Part shown: positions 43,175 to 53,435 of the stretch, piece after piece
How the letters are laid out: each line of letters opens with the position of its first letter
How positions within the stretch are numbered: the first letter of the stretch is position 1
Source: Isoetes taiwanensis
Taxonomy: Eukaryota > Streptophyta > Lycopodiopsida > Isoetales > Isoetaceae
NCBI GenBank assembly: GCA_021234155.1
Contig: JAJEKV010000429.1
Span: 62,001-126,000 of the forward strand
Reading direction: 5' to 3'
DNA: 64,000 bases
Position numbers and translations under genes: made by a program
The notes under the pieces: generated by a model
Seen by the model: the letters and a program-made list of their open reading frames with translations, nothing else
The model's database searches: none
What the model was told of the DNA's origin: nothing

Positions 43175-43610
43175 TGTTAAATATTCATGTTATAACAATG
43201 TTATTTAACATTGGCTGATCATGTTATTTAACATTGGGTTGATCTAAGCCTAGGTCGTGAAATAGAATCCTCCTGATTATGAGAAGGAATTGTGTAGGTG
43301 GAAGAAGGTGGAATTGACAACGTGCCTGGTATGTAGTGGAAAAAAGACTTACCCGCTTAAAACCAAGAGGTGACGGCATTGGATGGTGCAAAGCATTGTG
43401 AGAACGCCGTGCCGGATTTCAAAGGGAAGAACCTAAGAACCTTTAAGGGTGCTACAAGATCGACATGCTTTAGTTTATTTGAAGCTAAATAATTCTGCTA
43501 TAGTCTTAAAATAAACATATAGCTATCTACGTTCATTGCCTTGTTAGCATATCATATTGGTTATTAGAAGTATTGAAGTTACCCGTGTTCTATTGTCAAT
43601 CAAGTTAACA
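43175..43610 (+). repeat. 3' LTR of copia copy 2
   Basis: 436 bp, TG...CA, preceded by a polypurine tract. Confidence 0.9.
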
Positions 43611-43615
43611 CTTTA

Positions 43616-43808
43616 GCTATTCGTCGCAGGTAAGGGTCAAGGTGCAATCCTTTCATAATGCATCCACATAAATCATTTTAAGTCATTGAGAAAGTAATGG
43701 AGTCGATATGCTCTGGACGAGAAGGCAATAGCAATGTATTGCTAGTAGGATCTTTAGACATGGTAAACAAATGAATTGGGCCATCGAATGCATTTGTATT
43801 TATAGCGA
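43616..43808. other. spacer between copia copy 2 and the TIR element
   Basis: Nothing recognisable. Confidence 0.4.
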
Positions 43809-43815
43809 TAAAATT

Positions 43816-44591
43816 GGGGGAAAAATCCATGTAGAATACTTTTATGTTTTGACATATTTTCCCACATACCCCTAACTTTTAAAAAATTTATGGAATGCCC
43901 ATGGTCAACATATTTGGCCTTGTATAATTTCGTATATCACATGATGCCCTCGTATTTTTGCGTATTTCACTGAATGCCCTTGAGAAAGCGGTTCGCCCGC
44001 CGTCTCCCCTTTTTTCTAGAAAAGCTTTTTGGATTGCTTTGCATGACAAGCAAATTTTCGGGTGATTGCTTTTTGGTAATCCTCTACGCACCAACAAATT
44101 TTTGGTGGCACAGAAGTTCGATTGGAGGGTGCACGGCCAGAAGCCGATTCTGATTTCGAGCTTATCAACCGATTCTAATTTTCATTAAAGAACATGACAC
44201 TTATTTCTCGATCGCCCAATTCCGATTTTCAAGACCGATTTTGCCGATTGTTGCTATTACCATGCAATTGTAGTGAAGCCATCGAACAAGGATCAATTCC
44301 CACGACACCCGCCTAACCCATCATCGATTCTTAAGCTCCAGCCAGAGTAAGGATCATAAATTTGCCACAGATCAGGAATTTGCCACAAATCCGGTATCAA
44401 GGGTATTTTGTGAATTTAAAGGAAAACATAAGGGCATTTGAGGAATTATGTCAAAACATAAGGGTATTTCAACAATTATCAAAACTACAAGATACATTGT
44501 AAGTTGACTAGGGGCATTCGATAAATTTTTTAAAAGTTAGGGGTATGTGGGAAAATATGTCAAAACATAAGGGTATTCTGTAGTTTTTCTC
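43816..44591. mobile_element. non-autonomous TIR transposon, 776 bp
   Basis: The first and last 90 bases or so are close inverted repeats. Both arms read GAATAC..TTATGTTTTGACATA, then TTTTCCCACATACCCCTAAC, then TTTTAAAAAATTTAT. The flanks carry TAAAATT at 43809-43815 and 44592-44598. Subterminal copies of ACATAAGGG(T/C)ATTT recur inside the right half. There is no transposase. TSD length and TIR length fit a hAT- or MULE-type MITE; the superfamily is not settled. Confidence 0.8.
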
Positions 44592-44598
44592 TAAAATT

Positions 44599-45640
44599 AT
44601 TGATCTTCACTGTAGCAACATTATTGTGTATATACAAGTATCATGTACCTCAATAATATGTATACATACCATCAATAATTTTAGTAGCTATCTATCCATC
44701 AATTGGTTTTATATTTTCTATTTTGTGGTTATCAACAATTTTGGAGGATACTTGAGCTTAAGAAGTAGGAGAAATTACTTCAGCTTGAGCAAGTTAGCTC
44801 ATGTCAAAATTCTATAAACTTTGTTATTCTCTCCGATTTAATAAATCATGCTTATTGATGGTTCTTAGCAAAGCTTATGGAAGCTAAAGACAATGGAGAG
44901 GATGATCTCAACATCGTATTTAGTTGTAATAGATCGGTAAGTCTCTACAAGTTATTGTGTTCAACCATTTTGCATTCAATATGCATCTCATAAGCATCGC
45001 ACATTTATATTATTTATCAATTTGCAAACTTCATGATTCGATGTGGGCATGCGGCCAGGATTTTCGAATTGATGGCATTGACAAAGCTTGGGGCACTTTT
45101 GATTCTGGAACAATTGCCTTCTTTAACTAGAAGAGTCAATCAAGTGCTAGGGATAATAATCCCGTTGATGGAAATCTTGAATATGTTGGGGTTTTTATTG
45201 ATATTATTGACTTTGAATTTCGTTCATTTCCATGAGCACTATACTAAAAGCCAAGTGGTTGAAGCCTCTATACTATGCAAGGAACCAAACAATGCAATGA
45301 CATCCATCTGGTTTTTTTGAGATTGATTCAACACAAATCTTATCAAGTTCAACAAGTGTTTTTCAATGTCAACCCTCAAAAGGAATTTTGATAGTTGCGG
45401 CATGGTATGATTCTGGCTGGTTAGCGACATGAGACAACAAAATTCTTATTGTCTCGATGGGGACGTAACCAATTTGACAAAAGGTTGCTAGTACTCTGCC
45501 ATTGGTTGCTCCAGTGGCTATTGAAGGGTGCATGTGGATCTCCCACCAGAGTGTTCATGAGCATAGGCTGTGAACTCTATGTGTAGGCTGCTTGTCAGTA
45601 GTGATATCCTTCCGCTATCCACTAAGAGGTCCCTTCATTT
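44599..45640. other. unassigned AT-rich DNA
   Basis: The ORF at 45033-45320 encodes a Leu/Ile-rich sequence without a domain. No gene is supported. Confidence 0.35.
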
Positions 45641-45644
45641 CGCA

Positions 45645-46910
45645 CCTCCTAGTTGAAATTATGTGGACTTGGGCTTGGGATAGACTACTTCATCCTAAGG
45701 TGGCTATGCTTTGGTGGCCGATTCTTCCACGGATGCCCTCGTGTGAATGTGCTTATCCATTCGATCCTCGAGTGTCGGCGATACATCCCTTTGTGCAAGC
45801 AAGGGAACGGAGACTATTGAGCATTGTTTCTTTTTATGTAATAATCTCCAGCCTGTTTGGTCTTGGCTGCTTTCTCTCTTTCATGTGACATTGACAAATT
45901 GACCAAATGCTCACGGCTATTTATCCGAATACTTGGAATAAGTTGCGAGCCAAGCATTTCAATTAGCATCGGGGATGGTTGTTGTGGTCCATCCGAAGAG
46001 CGTAAGATTGTGTGTCTTTCAAGGTTTAGATATTCCTCCTATAGTTGTCCTCCGGGATGCACAAGTTAGAATTGCTAAGGCCTACCATTGTTTTTTTGAA
46101 GAGCGACAAACTTTATTGAAACACCAAGCCAAAAAGCCGGATATAAATGCAGAGGCGGGAATAAAATTTCAGAGGATAATCATGATCCATGAATAGAACT
46201 ACCACCCTATGCATAAGACAAACACACTCAAATAGGGCTCAAATATCAACCATTTGCTTGGCGGGAGCAAGGGAAGAACAATGGTAGGCCTTAGCGATTT
46301 AGAAGTCAGCGCCCTAGAGGAGGACTTCTGCGCAGAGGAATATCCAAACCCCGAAAGATACACAATCTTACGCGTTTCCAGATGGACCACAACAACCATC
46401 CCCGATGCCAAATGAAATGCTTGACTCCGACCTTATTCCAAGTATCCGGATAAATAGCCGAAGCACTTGCCGACTTGTCAATGTCACATGAAAAGAGAAA
46501 GCACCAAGACCAAACAGCTGACGGAGATGATCACATAAAAAGAAACAATGCTCAATGGTCTCGCCCCTTTTTCTTGCACAATGGGACGAATCGTCGACAC
46601 TCGAGGATCAAATTGTGGACAAGCACATTCACCAGGGCATACGTGGAAGAATCGCCACCAAAACTGACCACCTTACGATGGAGTAGTTTGTCCCAAGCCC
46701 AAGTCCACATACGCGTCTCCAACCATTGTTCTTCGCTTGTTCTCGCCGTGATAGTTGATATTTGAATTGCATTTGAGTGTGTTGTCTTATGCATAGGCTG
46801 CTGGTTCTACTCAGTGGGTCATGATTATCCTCTAAGATTTTATCCCCTCCCTGTGCATTTGTATCTGGCTTTTGGCTTGGAGTTTCAATAACGTATTCAC
46901 AAAAAAAAAA
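45645..46910 (+). mobile_element. 5'-truncated LINE fragment B, split by LINE fragment A
   Basis: The plus strand reads MWTWAWDRLLHPKVAMLWW followed by ILPRMPS, the zf-RVT end of an L1-type ORF2. It is interrupted at CCATTG (46085-46090) and resumes at 46722 in the same 3' region. There TTTGGCTTGGAGTTTCAATAA leads to an A-run at about 46900-46909, the 3' tail. Frames are broken. It lies directly 5' of the hAT insertion. Confidence 0.7.
46091..46721 (-). mobile_element. 5'-truncated LINE fragment A inserted in fragment B
   Basis: The minus strand carries the same zf-RVT text (MWTWAWDKLLHRKV, then LILECRRFVPLCK). It ends with GGTGTTTCAATAAAG and AAAAAAAC at 46091-46097. ACCATTGTT at both junctions (46084-46092 and 46722-46730) is the likely target duplication. 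The fragment is about 630 bp. It is the same LINE family as B, in opposite orientation, giving an apparent inverted repeat. Confidence 0.7.
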
Positions 46911-47848
46911 TCTCACACAATAGGTTGAGTCTTGGTTCGGGAAATTCCCCGGAACCATAGCAAATGTCCGGTCAAATTCACAAAAACTATGGTCAACAAA
47001 AACTTGTCCGGAAGTGGCCCCGACGTTTTTTTTTAGCTTCTAGGAAATATTACGAATGAGATCCACGTGGACGGAAATAATGCATGCAAACTTTTTCTTT
47101 TCCGGATTTAGGTAGAATACCCAATTTAATTTTTCTCCTTTAGTTTTCGTTGCCTAACCTAAACCTAAACCTAAATGGTTGGACGAACGGATTCATGAGC
47201 GGCGGCGTCTCAGGCAGCACAGAACCGAATGCAGATCGCTGGAGTTTGCTGCTCCTCTATTTCGCTTTTCATTTTCTGAGTCTGACTCCAAGGCTTCGTC
47301 CTTCCCGATGCCTGTTAGCCGTCGTTTCTCAATGCTTCCCTGTTTGCAAGCAGAGGAAAGAATGCATTATAGTTATAGGCATGTTTATTATGCAACAGAG
47401 ATTAAATTTTCAAGGCTGGAAGACTCACGAGCATTGGAGCAGGAGCAGCAGCATTATTTGATGAGAGCATTGCCCACCATCACCATTCCTTCTGCTTCTA
47501 CATATTGGTGGTGCATATTGATGGTGGGCGCTGCTATCATAAAATAGTGTTGCAAATAAAAACAAGAAACAGGGCAAGGATCATAGGTTCATGACATATG
47601 TAATGTATTTTCTTCCCAAAGAGTTTTGGAGCATTTTCTGATATAAAGCCGGCTGCAAATCAATCTTGAACTTCCCTTGCAGAGCATTTCCTGATCCAAG
47701 CTTTGAGACTTTCTTTGCAGGGCAGGTTTCTTTCTCTATCCAGCAGGTACGTTTTGCCTCTGTTGTTTTATTTTTATTGCTGCTTGTATGTATATGTTCA
47801 TTGTGTTGAATGATTCTAAGATTATAGCTAGTAGCTCATTCATGGTTT

Positions 47849-48080
47849 AGTTACACGACCATGATTATTGCATTTTCAAAATATTTTCTTGCTGCACTGA
47901 AGAGTACCTGTTACATGCTGACCAGTTGCAAAACTTTTTGTTATCTGGCGCTTTAAACACTTTTGTTACCTTAGTTAGACGACCATGATTATTGCATTTT
48001 CAAAATATTTTCTTCAAGACCGATCAAAAATTATTTACATCTTGACCAGGTTGCAAAACTTTTGTTTTCTCGGGCTTTTA
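47849..48080. repeat. tandem duplication of about 125 bp in the hAT 5' region
   Basis: CGACCATGATTATTGCATTT, then TCAAAATATTTTCTT, and later TTGACCAG.TTGCAAAACTTT are repeated in order. Confidence 0.75.
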
Positions 48081-48252
48081 AGAGGTCAATCAGAAAAAAA
48101 AGGTTTTTATTCTTTTTCTTATAAAACGTAATGCACTTTTTGTTGCATGAAGCTCAAATGTCTTATAATTTTTAGCTTTCTTGTTGTTTTTTATGTAGAA
48201 TATAAACTTTTCTGATATTCTTTGTTTATTCCATTTTTTGCCCGCCTTTATT

Positions 48253-50514
48253 ATGGCTCCATCGAAAGAGAGCACGTCGTGCAATTGGATCGAGAAGAAT
48301 CAAACAACTATATTTCAAATGGCTGGTTTTCAAAGAGAGGTAGAAGAAGAGGTAGAAAGGGAGTCAAACTCATTAGACATAGAAAATATGGCAGACCAGG
48401 TTAATGCTCATTCTCAAGAGTTGAATGAAGAGCATCAACGAATTTTGTTGGCTAGAAAAACGTTCAGGGATTCTTGGTTAGATGATTATGATTGGCTGAA
48501 CTTTGATCATGATAAAGGTAGAGCGTTTTTTGGTTATTGTAAGCAGGACTCAAAGTGTAGAAGTGCATTTGGCAAAGAGGGTGCTACTAATTTGAAGACT
48601 TCTGCCTTTAGAGACCACGCTGAATCAGATCAGCATAGGCATGCAGTCTGGTTGGTCAAGCAAGGGAAAAATTCTTTGCATAAGGTGGCTTAATATGTTG
48701 ATCAAAGCGCTACTCAATTTGTTCGGATGATATTTGATTGGAAAGGAGGACTTGCCATATACAATGTTTGTGCCATTATTGCATCTTCTTAGAGTTTGTG
48801 GAGTGGATGTCCCACTATTGTACAACGATGATAAAGCTTGCAGTGATATAATAAAGTGCATCTCTAAATCATTAGAGCAGAAAACCTTTGAGAAGGTTAG
48901 AAAAAGCCCTTGGTTTGGCATAATGGTGGATGAGTCAACTGATGTTAGTGTCACACAACAGCTCATTTTATATGCTAGTTATTTGGATGACTTTGAGCCC
49001 AAAAAATCCTTTTTAGGCATATTAAGCTTGCAGAAAGCAGATGCAGAAACCATTACAAATGCTCTTATCAATAGGCTCAAGGAAGATGGCAAGCTGGATT
49101 TGAACAAAATGCTTGGCTTTGGATCAGACGGTGCTTCTGTAATGATTGGTTGTAGAACAGGAGTATCAACTAGATTGAAGGAGGTGAACCCCTTTATGAC
49201 TTCCATCCATTGCGTGGCACATAGAACAAATTTATGTGTCAGTTCAATCAGCAAACATGCTAGTTGTAAATCCATTTGTGACAAAATTGATAAGCTGATT
49301 AATGGGGCAGCCACTTACTTTTCAAATAGCAGCCAAAGACGTCAACATTTGGTAGAGCTTCAAGAAGATCTTGCATACTCTACGCTTCGGCTTGAAGGTA
49401 TTTCTCATATTAGATGGCTAAGTAGGCATAATGCAGTTCAGAAATTATGTGAGTCATTTGAGCCTGTGATGTTATTGTTCAAAGAAAGTTATGCAAGTAT
49501 GTATGATGAACTAAGGGAGTTTAAAGTTGTGTACATACTCCATTTTTTGGCTGATATTCTAAAGCTTCTGACCACTCTGAGTTTAGATTTTCAACGTGAT
49601 TGGGTTGATGTAACTTCAGTTGGCAGTCTTGTAAGCAATACAAAGGAGCAGATCAGACTTTACTTTTTAAATGAAGTTACTGCACTTGATTTGAATGGAT
49701 TTCTAACAGATAGCAAAGGGTATCCGATACTTCCTGAATATGGCTTCCCCGATGGATATCTTGATGCGCTTAGAGGGGCAGTGAAGGGAGACATGTTTAG
49801 AAGTATCGAATTGATAAGGAGTATTGAAGGTAATGATCTAATAGAGAGGTGATAGAATTTGAAGGCTTTTTCAAATCAGTATTGGAAGCTTTGGATGAGA
49901 GAGGTTAGGGAGCATGAAATTTTATCGTGCTTCATTATTTTATCACCTGCCCATATGCCAAGAAGTGTAAAACAAATCAAAGATTTCGGTCAGCAAGAGG
50001 TCAACAAATTGATGGAATTTTATGGGCAGCCTCAAGTTGTTGGAGGAGTTACATTCAGTAGCATTGTCTCACAAGATAAGTTTAGATCTGAATTTCGAAA
50101 ATTCAAGATACAAGCAAGTACAGAATGGAAGGGAAAAAACTTCTTAGATACTTGGACAATCATCTTTTCTGAAAAAACGTTGAGGGAGGATAAGTATTTG
50201 AATTGGGAAAGTTAAGCGACTATTGGCGATGATTCAATGTTCAAATACGACAATATGCGAAAGAGGATTTAGTCAAATGAATCACATCAAAGACAAGTAT
50301 AGAAACAGTGAAAACAGGGAGCAGCCCGATGCTCTAATGCGAAGTTTCTATTGAAGCTCCAAGCATGGAGATTCTTGAAGACTTTGGTTTTGAAGAGGCC
50401 ATTGGAATATGGAAATCAAGCAAAAAATTTAGGCATATCTTCTCATCAACCAACAAAACGCGTCTTCGAGCAAACGACAATGAAAGAAATGAGGATGATG
50501 ATCTGGATAATTGA
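48253..50514 (+). pseudogene. hAT transposase, interrupted by frame breaks
   Basis: The start is probably the ATG at 48253 (MAPSKESTSCNW). The N-terminal part (to 48693) has a TTF/BED-like zinc-finger region: WLNFDHDKGRAFFGYCK, then FGKEGATNLKTSAFRDH and H. The catalytic RNase H-like core (48734-49852) has GIMVDESTDVS (first Asp), GFGSDGASVMIG (second Asp), SIHCVAHRTNL and HIRWLSRHNAV. The C-terminal dimerisation domain is seen in two frames (49859-50354), with the hallmark CERGFSQMNHIKDKYRN near 50260. The likely end is DDDLDN and a TGA at 50512-50514. The zinc-finger type resembles ZMYM6/ZNF862-like hAT relatives. Frame breaks near 48700, 49855 and 50215 block a single product. Confidence 0.85.
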
Positions 50515-50879
50515 TCTAAAGATAGACTGAAAGCATTGTATGTTGCACTTAAATATGCTTGTTGCTGAAATTCTCTTTTTGTCATGCTAATTATATTGTA
50601 TTCTGCTATAAAATAGTATCTGGATCAGATTTTGGATCATATTTTAAAGTTGTTAAGCTATGAATTTATTTTTGATATACTTTCCAGGAAAAACTAATTT
50701 CTGAGTCAAATTTTAAATTGTAGGAAACTTGCTGGTTTACTTTGGATTTTGTAGGAATCTGTAGGCCAATTTTTGAAATTGCCTTGTCAAATTTAAAAGT
50801 GTAGGAAAAAATCCTATAGTAGGAGGAAAATTTCCCGAACCAAGGGTTGAGTATGTGCAAGTGTAGGTTCTCCATTGCT

Positions 50880-51000
50880 ACCCCAACAAATATTTTGAAG
50901 CATAAAAATTGCCAAATAGATACTCGTTAGAGCAGCAATACCCAGCAAATATTTTGAAGTATAAAAATTGCCAAATAGATACTCGTTAGAGCAGCAATAA
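50880..51000. repeat. tandem duplication of about 59 bp
   Basis: CAAATATTTTGAAG.ATAAAA, then TTGCCAAATAGATACTCGTT, then AGAGCAGCAATA occur twice in a row, nearly identical. Confidence 0.9.
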
Positions 51001-53435
51001 TGAATCGGTAATCAATCGGTAAGAGGAACCTATTTTAAACGAAATGCACCTTACGCACCGACCGCCGATATGTTCATCCTATGACCTAGATTGTATGTTG
51101 GGGCCTATAGACACCTCTCGTTTTGATTATGGTCGTTTATGATTGGGGGCATCTATGATTTTGAAATATGAATACAGGTTCTATTAGGTTTTGGGACTCG
51201 AACCTCTGTCAAAATAATTCAATACCCTAATAAAAATGCTTTAGCTAATGCAATCATCGAGATAAAGCGCTTATTTTTTCTCTTGAATCTATTTTTTTTT
51301 CTTTTTCCTTTTTTTTAAGTAATAATCCGTTCAATTGTTTTGAGGGCATAGTCTATGGTCTCGGGAATTGTGATTTATATATCCATATCAAATCCCCCCT
51401 CGAACCCCCATTATTGTGCTACATATAGCAATATGCAATTGCAACAATATCAACAATCTGCCGGGTTAAAGGTGTAGTCTAAGTTTTTAAGATAATGCAT
51501 CTTAAGATAAGATGCTTAGATGTAGATGTGTCTTTGCAAGATCGACACCATCATCGGCGTAGATGCTTCACCTATTTTTTCCATTTTTTTTTTTTTTTTT
51601 TTTTTTGCCAAAACACTTCAATTAGGTTGCTGGAACCCGTTGACCTAAAAAATAGGTGCAATTTGTTGCCTCTTTGGCCTCCTCAGAACTATTTTTTTCT
51701 TCAAGCTCTCTATTGACGATGGAGCGTGCGACAATCCTGGGTCTCGGGGTCTTTATGGAGGTCGAGAGCTAGACCATAAGTTTGCATCAGGGTGGGAAAG
51801 TATGCAACAAAGAAAAAAGTTCTTTTGCAGAAGGTCATGAGGCCTGCAAAAAGGCAAAAGGATCGCAGCAAGAAACCTGTAATAACATCTGTAACATTTT
51901 TCTCTTCTATTATTTATATATATTCTGTGTTTTAGTGTTAAAAGTCCTCATAGATCAAAGGTATCTAAAACTGCAATGGATTGAAGGTTTTTCAATAATT
52001 TAAATTTTCTTTAGGCTTATCTTATTCGTGATCTTAAAATTTAGATGCTTCGATGCTTTAGATGCTTCGACAAAATGTAGATCTAACGATCTCTTAAGAT
52101 GCTTTTGAACTTAGGGGTGTAGTTATGATTAATAAAAGAATTGGACCAATTAATCTTTTCAGAATTAAAGTTGCAAAATTTTACTATCAAATCCACCAAC
52201 ATTAAAGTCGTATATGTCCAAAAGGGCGTAAAAACTCCCATCCATTATCCTTTCATGCATATGAAAGAGCTTCTAATAATGTGGTGCCACTTTTTCGATA
52301 AAAGATGTCCCGGGACAAACGAGACAAATAAATTTCTTTGTGAACTCTTTTTTTTGATGGAATATCATCGCCAAGAGCATCACGCGGAGCTCCTAAATTT
52401 GGAGTGAAACTTAGAACCTTCATAAAAATGCTTTTTTTTTCCAAGGCAATTTTAACCAAGCTAAAATGCAAAGTTAGGGTGACATAGATTCAACCCGCCG
52501 AATGGCGAATGGCCCACGCGGGTTCCGGGTTGTTGTCCCTCATCGGATTCAAGACAGAGGGGGCATTCTCAGTATACAAAAGGCATTCCATATTACATCT
52601 ATGGCATGACCTTTTTATCTTAGAAAGACGTGCATAAAGCTAATCGACTTTGCATCGAGACGAAAAATCTAGTTTGTATCCTGGAAAAATGAGGCACCTA
52701 CTTTTTAATTGTTCCTTTGATAATCCAAGAAGATGATTACCTCACACGATGCATCCAACGGAAACTCTCACTATGCAATTGAAACTTTGCTTGAAATTTA
52801 ATTAGAATGCTACTTCCACAACTACCTCCAATTAGAATTGATACATAAAAACCCATTCAAGTTGTGCCTACGACAAATCCAAAACCCACATTGTCATAAT
52901 CAATTTTTTGGGCCAGGGACACATAAGCCCAACTCTGCACCTTTGACTAGAAGCTGGCTACAACAAAATGATGTGAAACAGTCCCAAACACAAAAAGTTG
53001 AGGGGATTAATAAACTGGTTGTAAAAATATGGCCATTGCGCTCCTCTCCACTGCACGCAAAGCTTCACTTTCCACATTTCGTTATGGGCCATGGTATCTG
53101 CAGATCCTCCGACCACCGAAGTAGTCTAAGGTGCACCTCATCTTGTTGCATTAGTGGAATCTAGGCGTAACACTACAATCCTCATAGCTGGGCTTAAATG
53201 ATATTGGCCGAAGGATATTTTGCTTTTGACAATATACAACACCTATTATTTATTTATTTTTATTTAGTTTTGTCATGCAATGGCTGATACCGGCGTCCGG
53301 TGTTGCCGTGGACAGATTCAGAACTGTGCGTGCTTGGGGGAGGAGCTGCAGATCTTCATAGTTCTTGGTGATTACTCAATAACGGAAATGGACTTGCTTA
53401 CAAGCTAACTATTTCGGGATCATAAGGCGAAGGAA
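51001..53435. other. intergenic region upstream of LST8
   Basis: No gene is supported. It contains T-runs at about 51293-51316 and 51578-51606. AGATGCTT-type short repeats lie near 51490-52110. An ATG at 53281 lies in the probable 5' leader of LST8. The ORF at 52838-53164 has no domain. Confidence 0.45.
51190..51270 (-). repeat. possible tRNA-derived SINE or tRNA relic
   Basis: On the minus strand GGTTCGAGTCCC (51193-51204) is an exact box-B/T-arm sequence. About 40 bp upstream TTAGCTAAAGC resembles box A. The acceptor and anticodon stems do not form a good cloverleaf, so a tRNA gene is not called. No tail or target duplication was found. Confidence 0.35.

Larger units (their letters stand above)
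38425..43610 (+). mobile_element. complete but old Ty1/copia LTR retrotransposon (copy 2)
   Basis: LTRs at 38425-38858 and 43175-43610 begin TGTTAAATATTC; the right one ends TTAACA. The target duplication CTTTA flanks the element (38420-38424 and 43611-43615). A primer-binding site close to TGGTATC..GAGC lies at 38861-38876, and a polypurine tract ATGAAAGGGGA at 43164-43174. The LTRs differ by many substitutions and indels, so the element is much older than copy 1. Domain order is copia. The gag start resembles copy 1 (GFRVWKEKIMHVLE against GFQVWKEKIKHVLQ), so the two belong to related lineages. Confidence 0.92.
46931..50844 (+). mobile_element. complete hAT DNA transposon, 3,914 bp
   Basis: Perfect 16-bp terminal inverted repeats CTTGGTTCGGGAAATT define the ends. 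GGTTGAGT (8 bp) flanks both sides (46923-46930 and 50845-50852), the diagnostic hAT target size. The element carries one transposase gene on the plus strand. The 1.3 kb before it holds short ORFs without domains (47150-47547) and an intron-like T-rich stretch. CCTAAACCTAAACCTAAA, telomere-like text, lies at 47157-47174. Perfect TIRs and TSD suggest a recent insertion, although the coding frame as written is interrupted. Confidence 0.95.

Noticed and set aside
45592-46794. Large inverted repeat as a TIR transposon
   Set aside because: The arms are LINE zf-RVT tails with A-tails and a nested target duplication, so two LINE insertions explain it.
47157-47174. CCTAAACCTAAACCTAAA as an interstitial telomere
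   Set aside because: There are only three 6-base units, not the 7-base CCCTAAA plant repeat, and they lie inside a hAT element.
51465-52125. AAGATGCTT-rich ends as inverted repeats of an element
   Set aside because: Pairing is patchy with several gaps, and no target duplication could be found.
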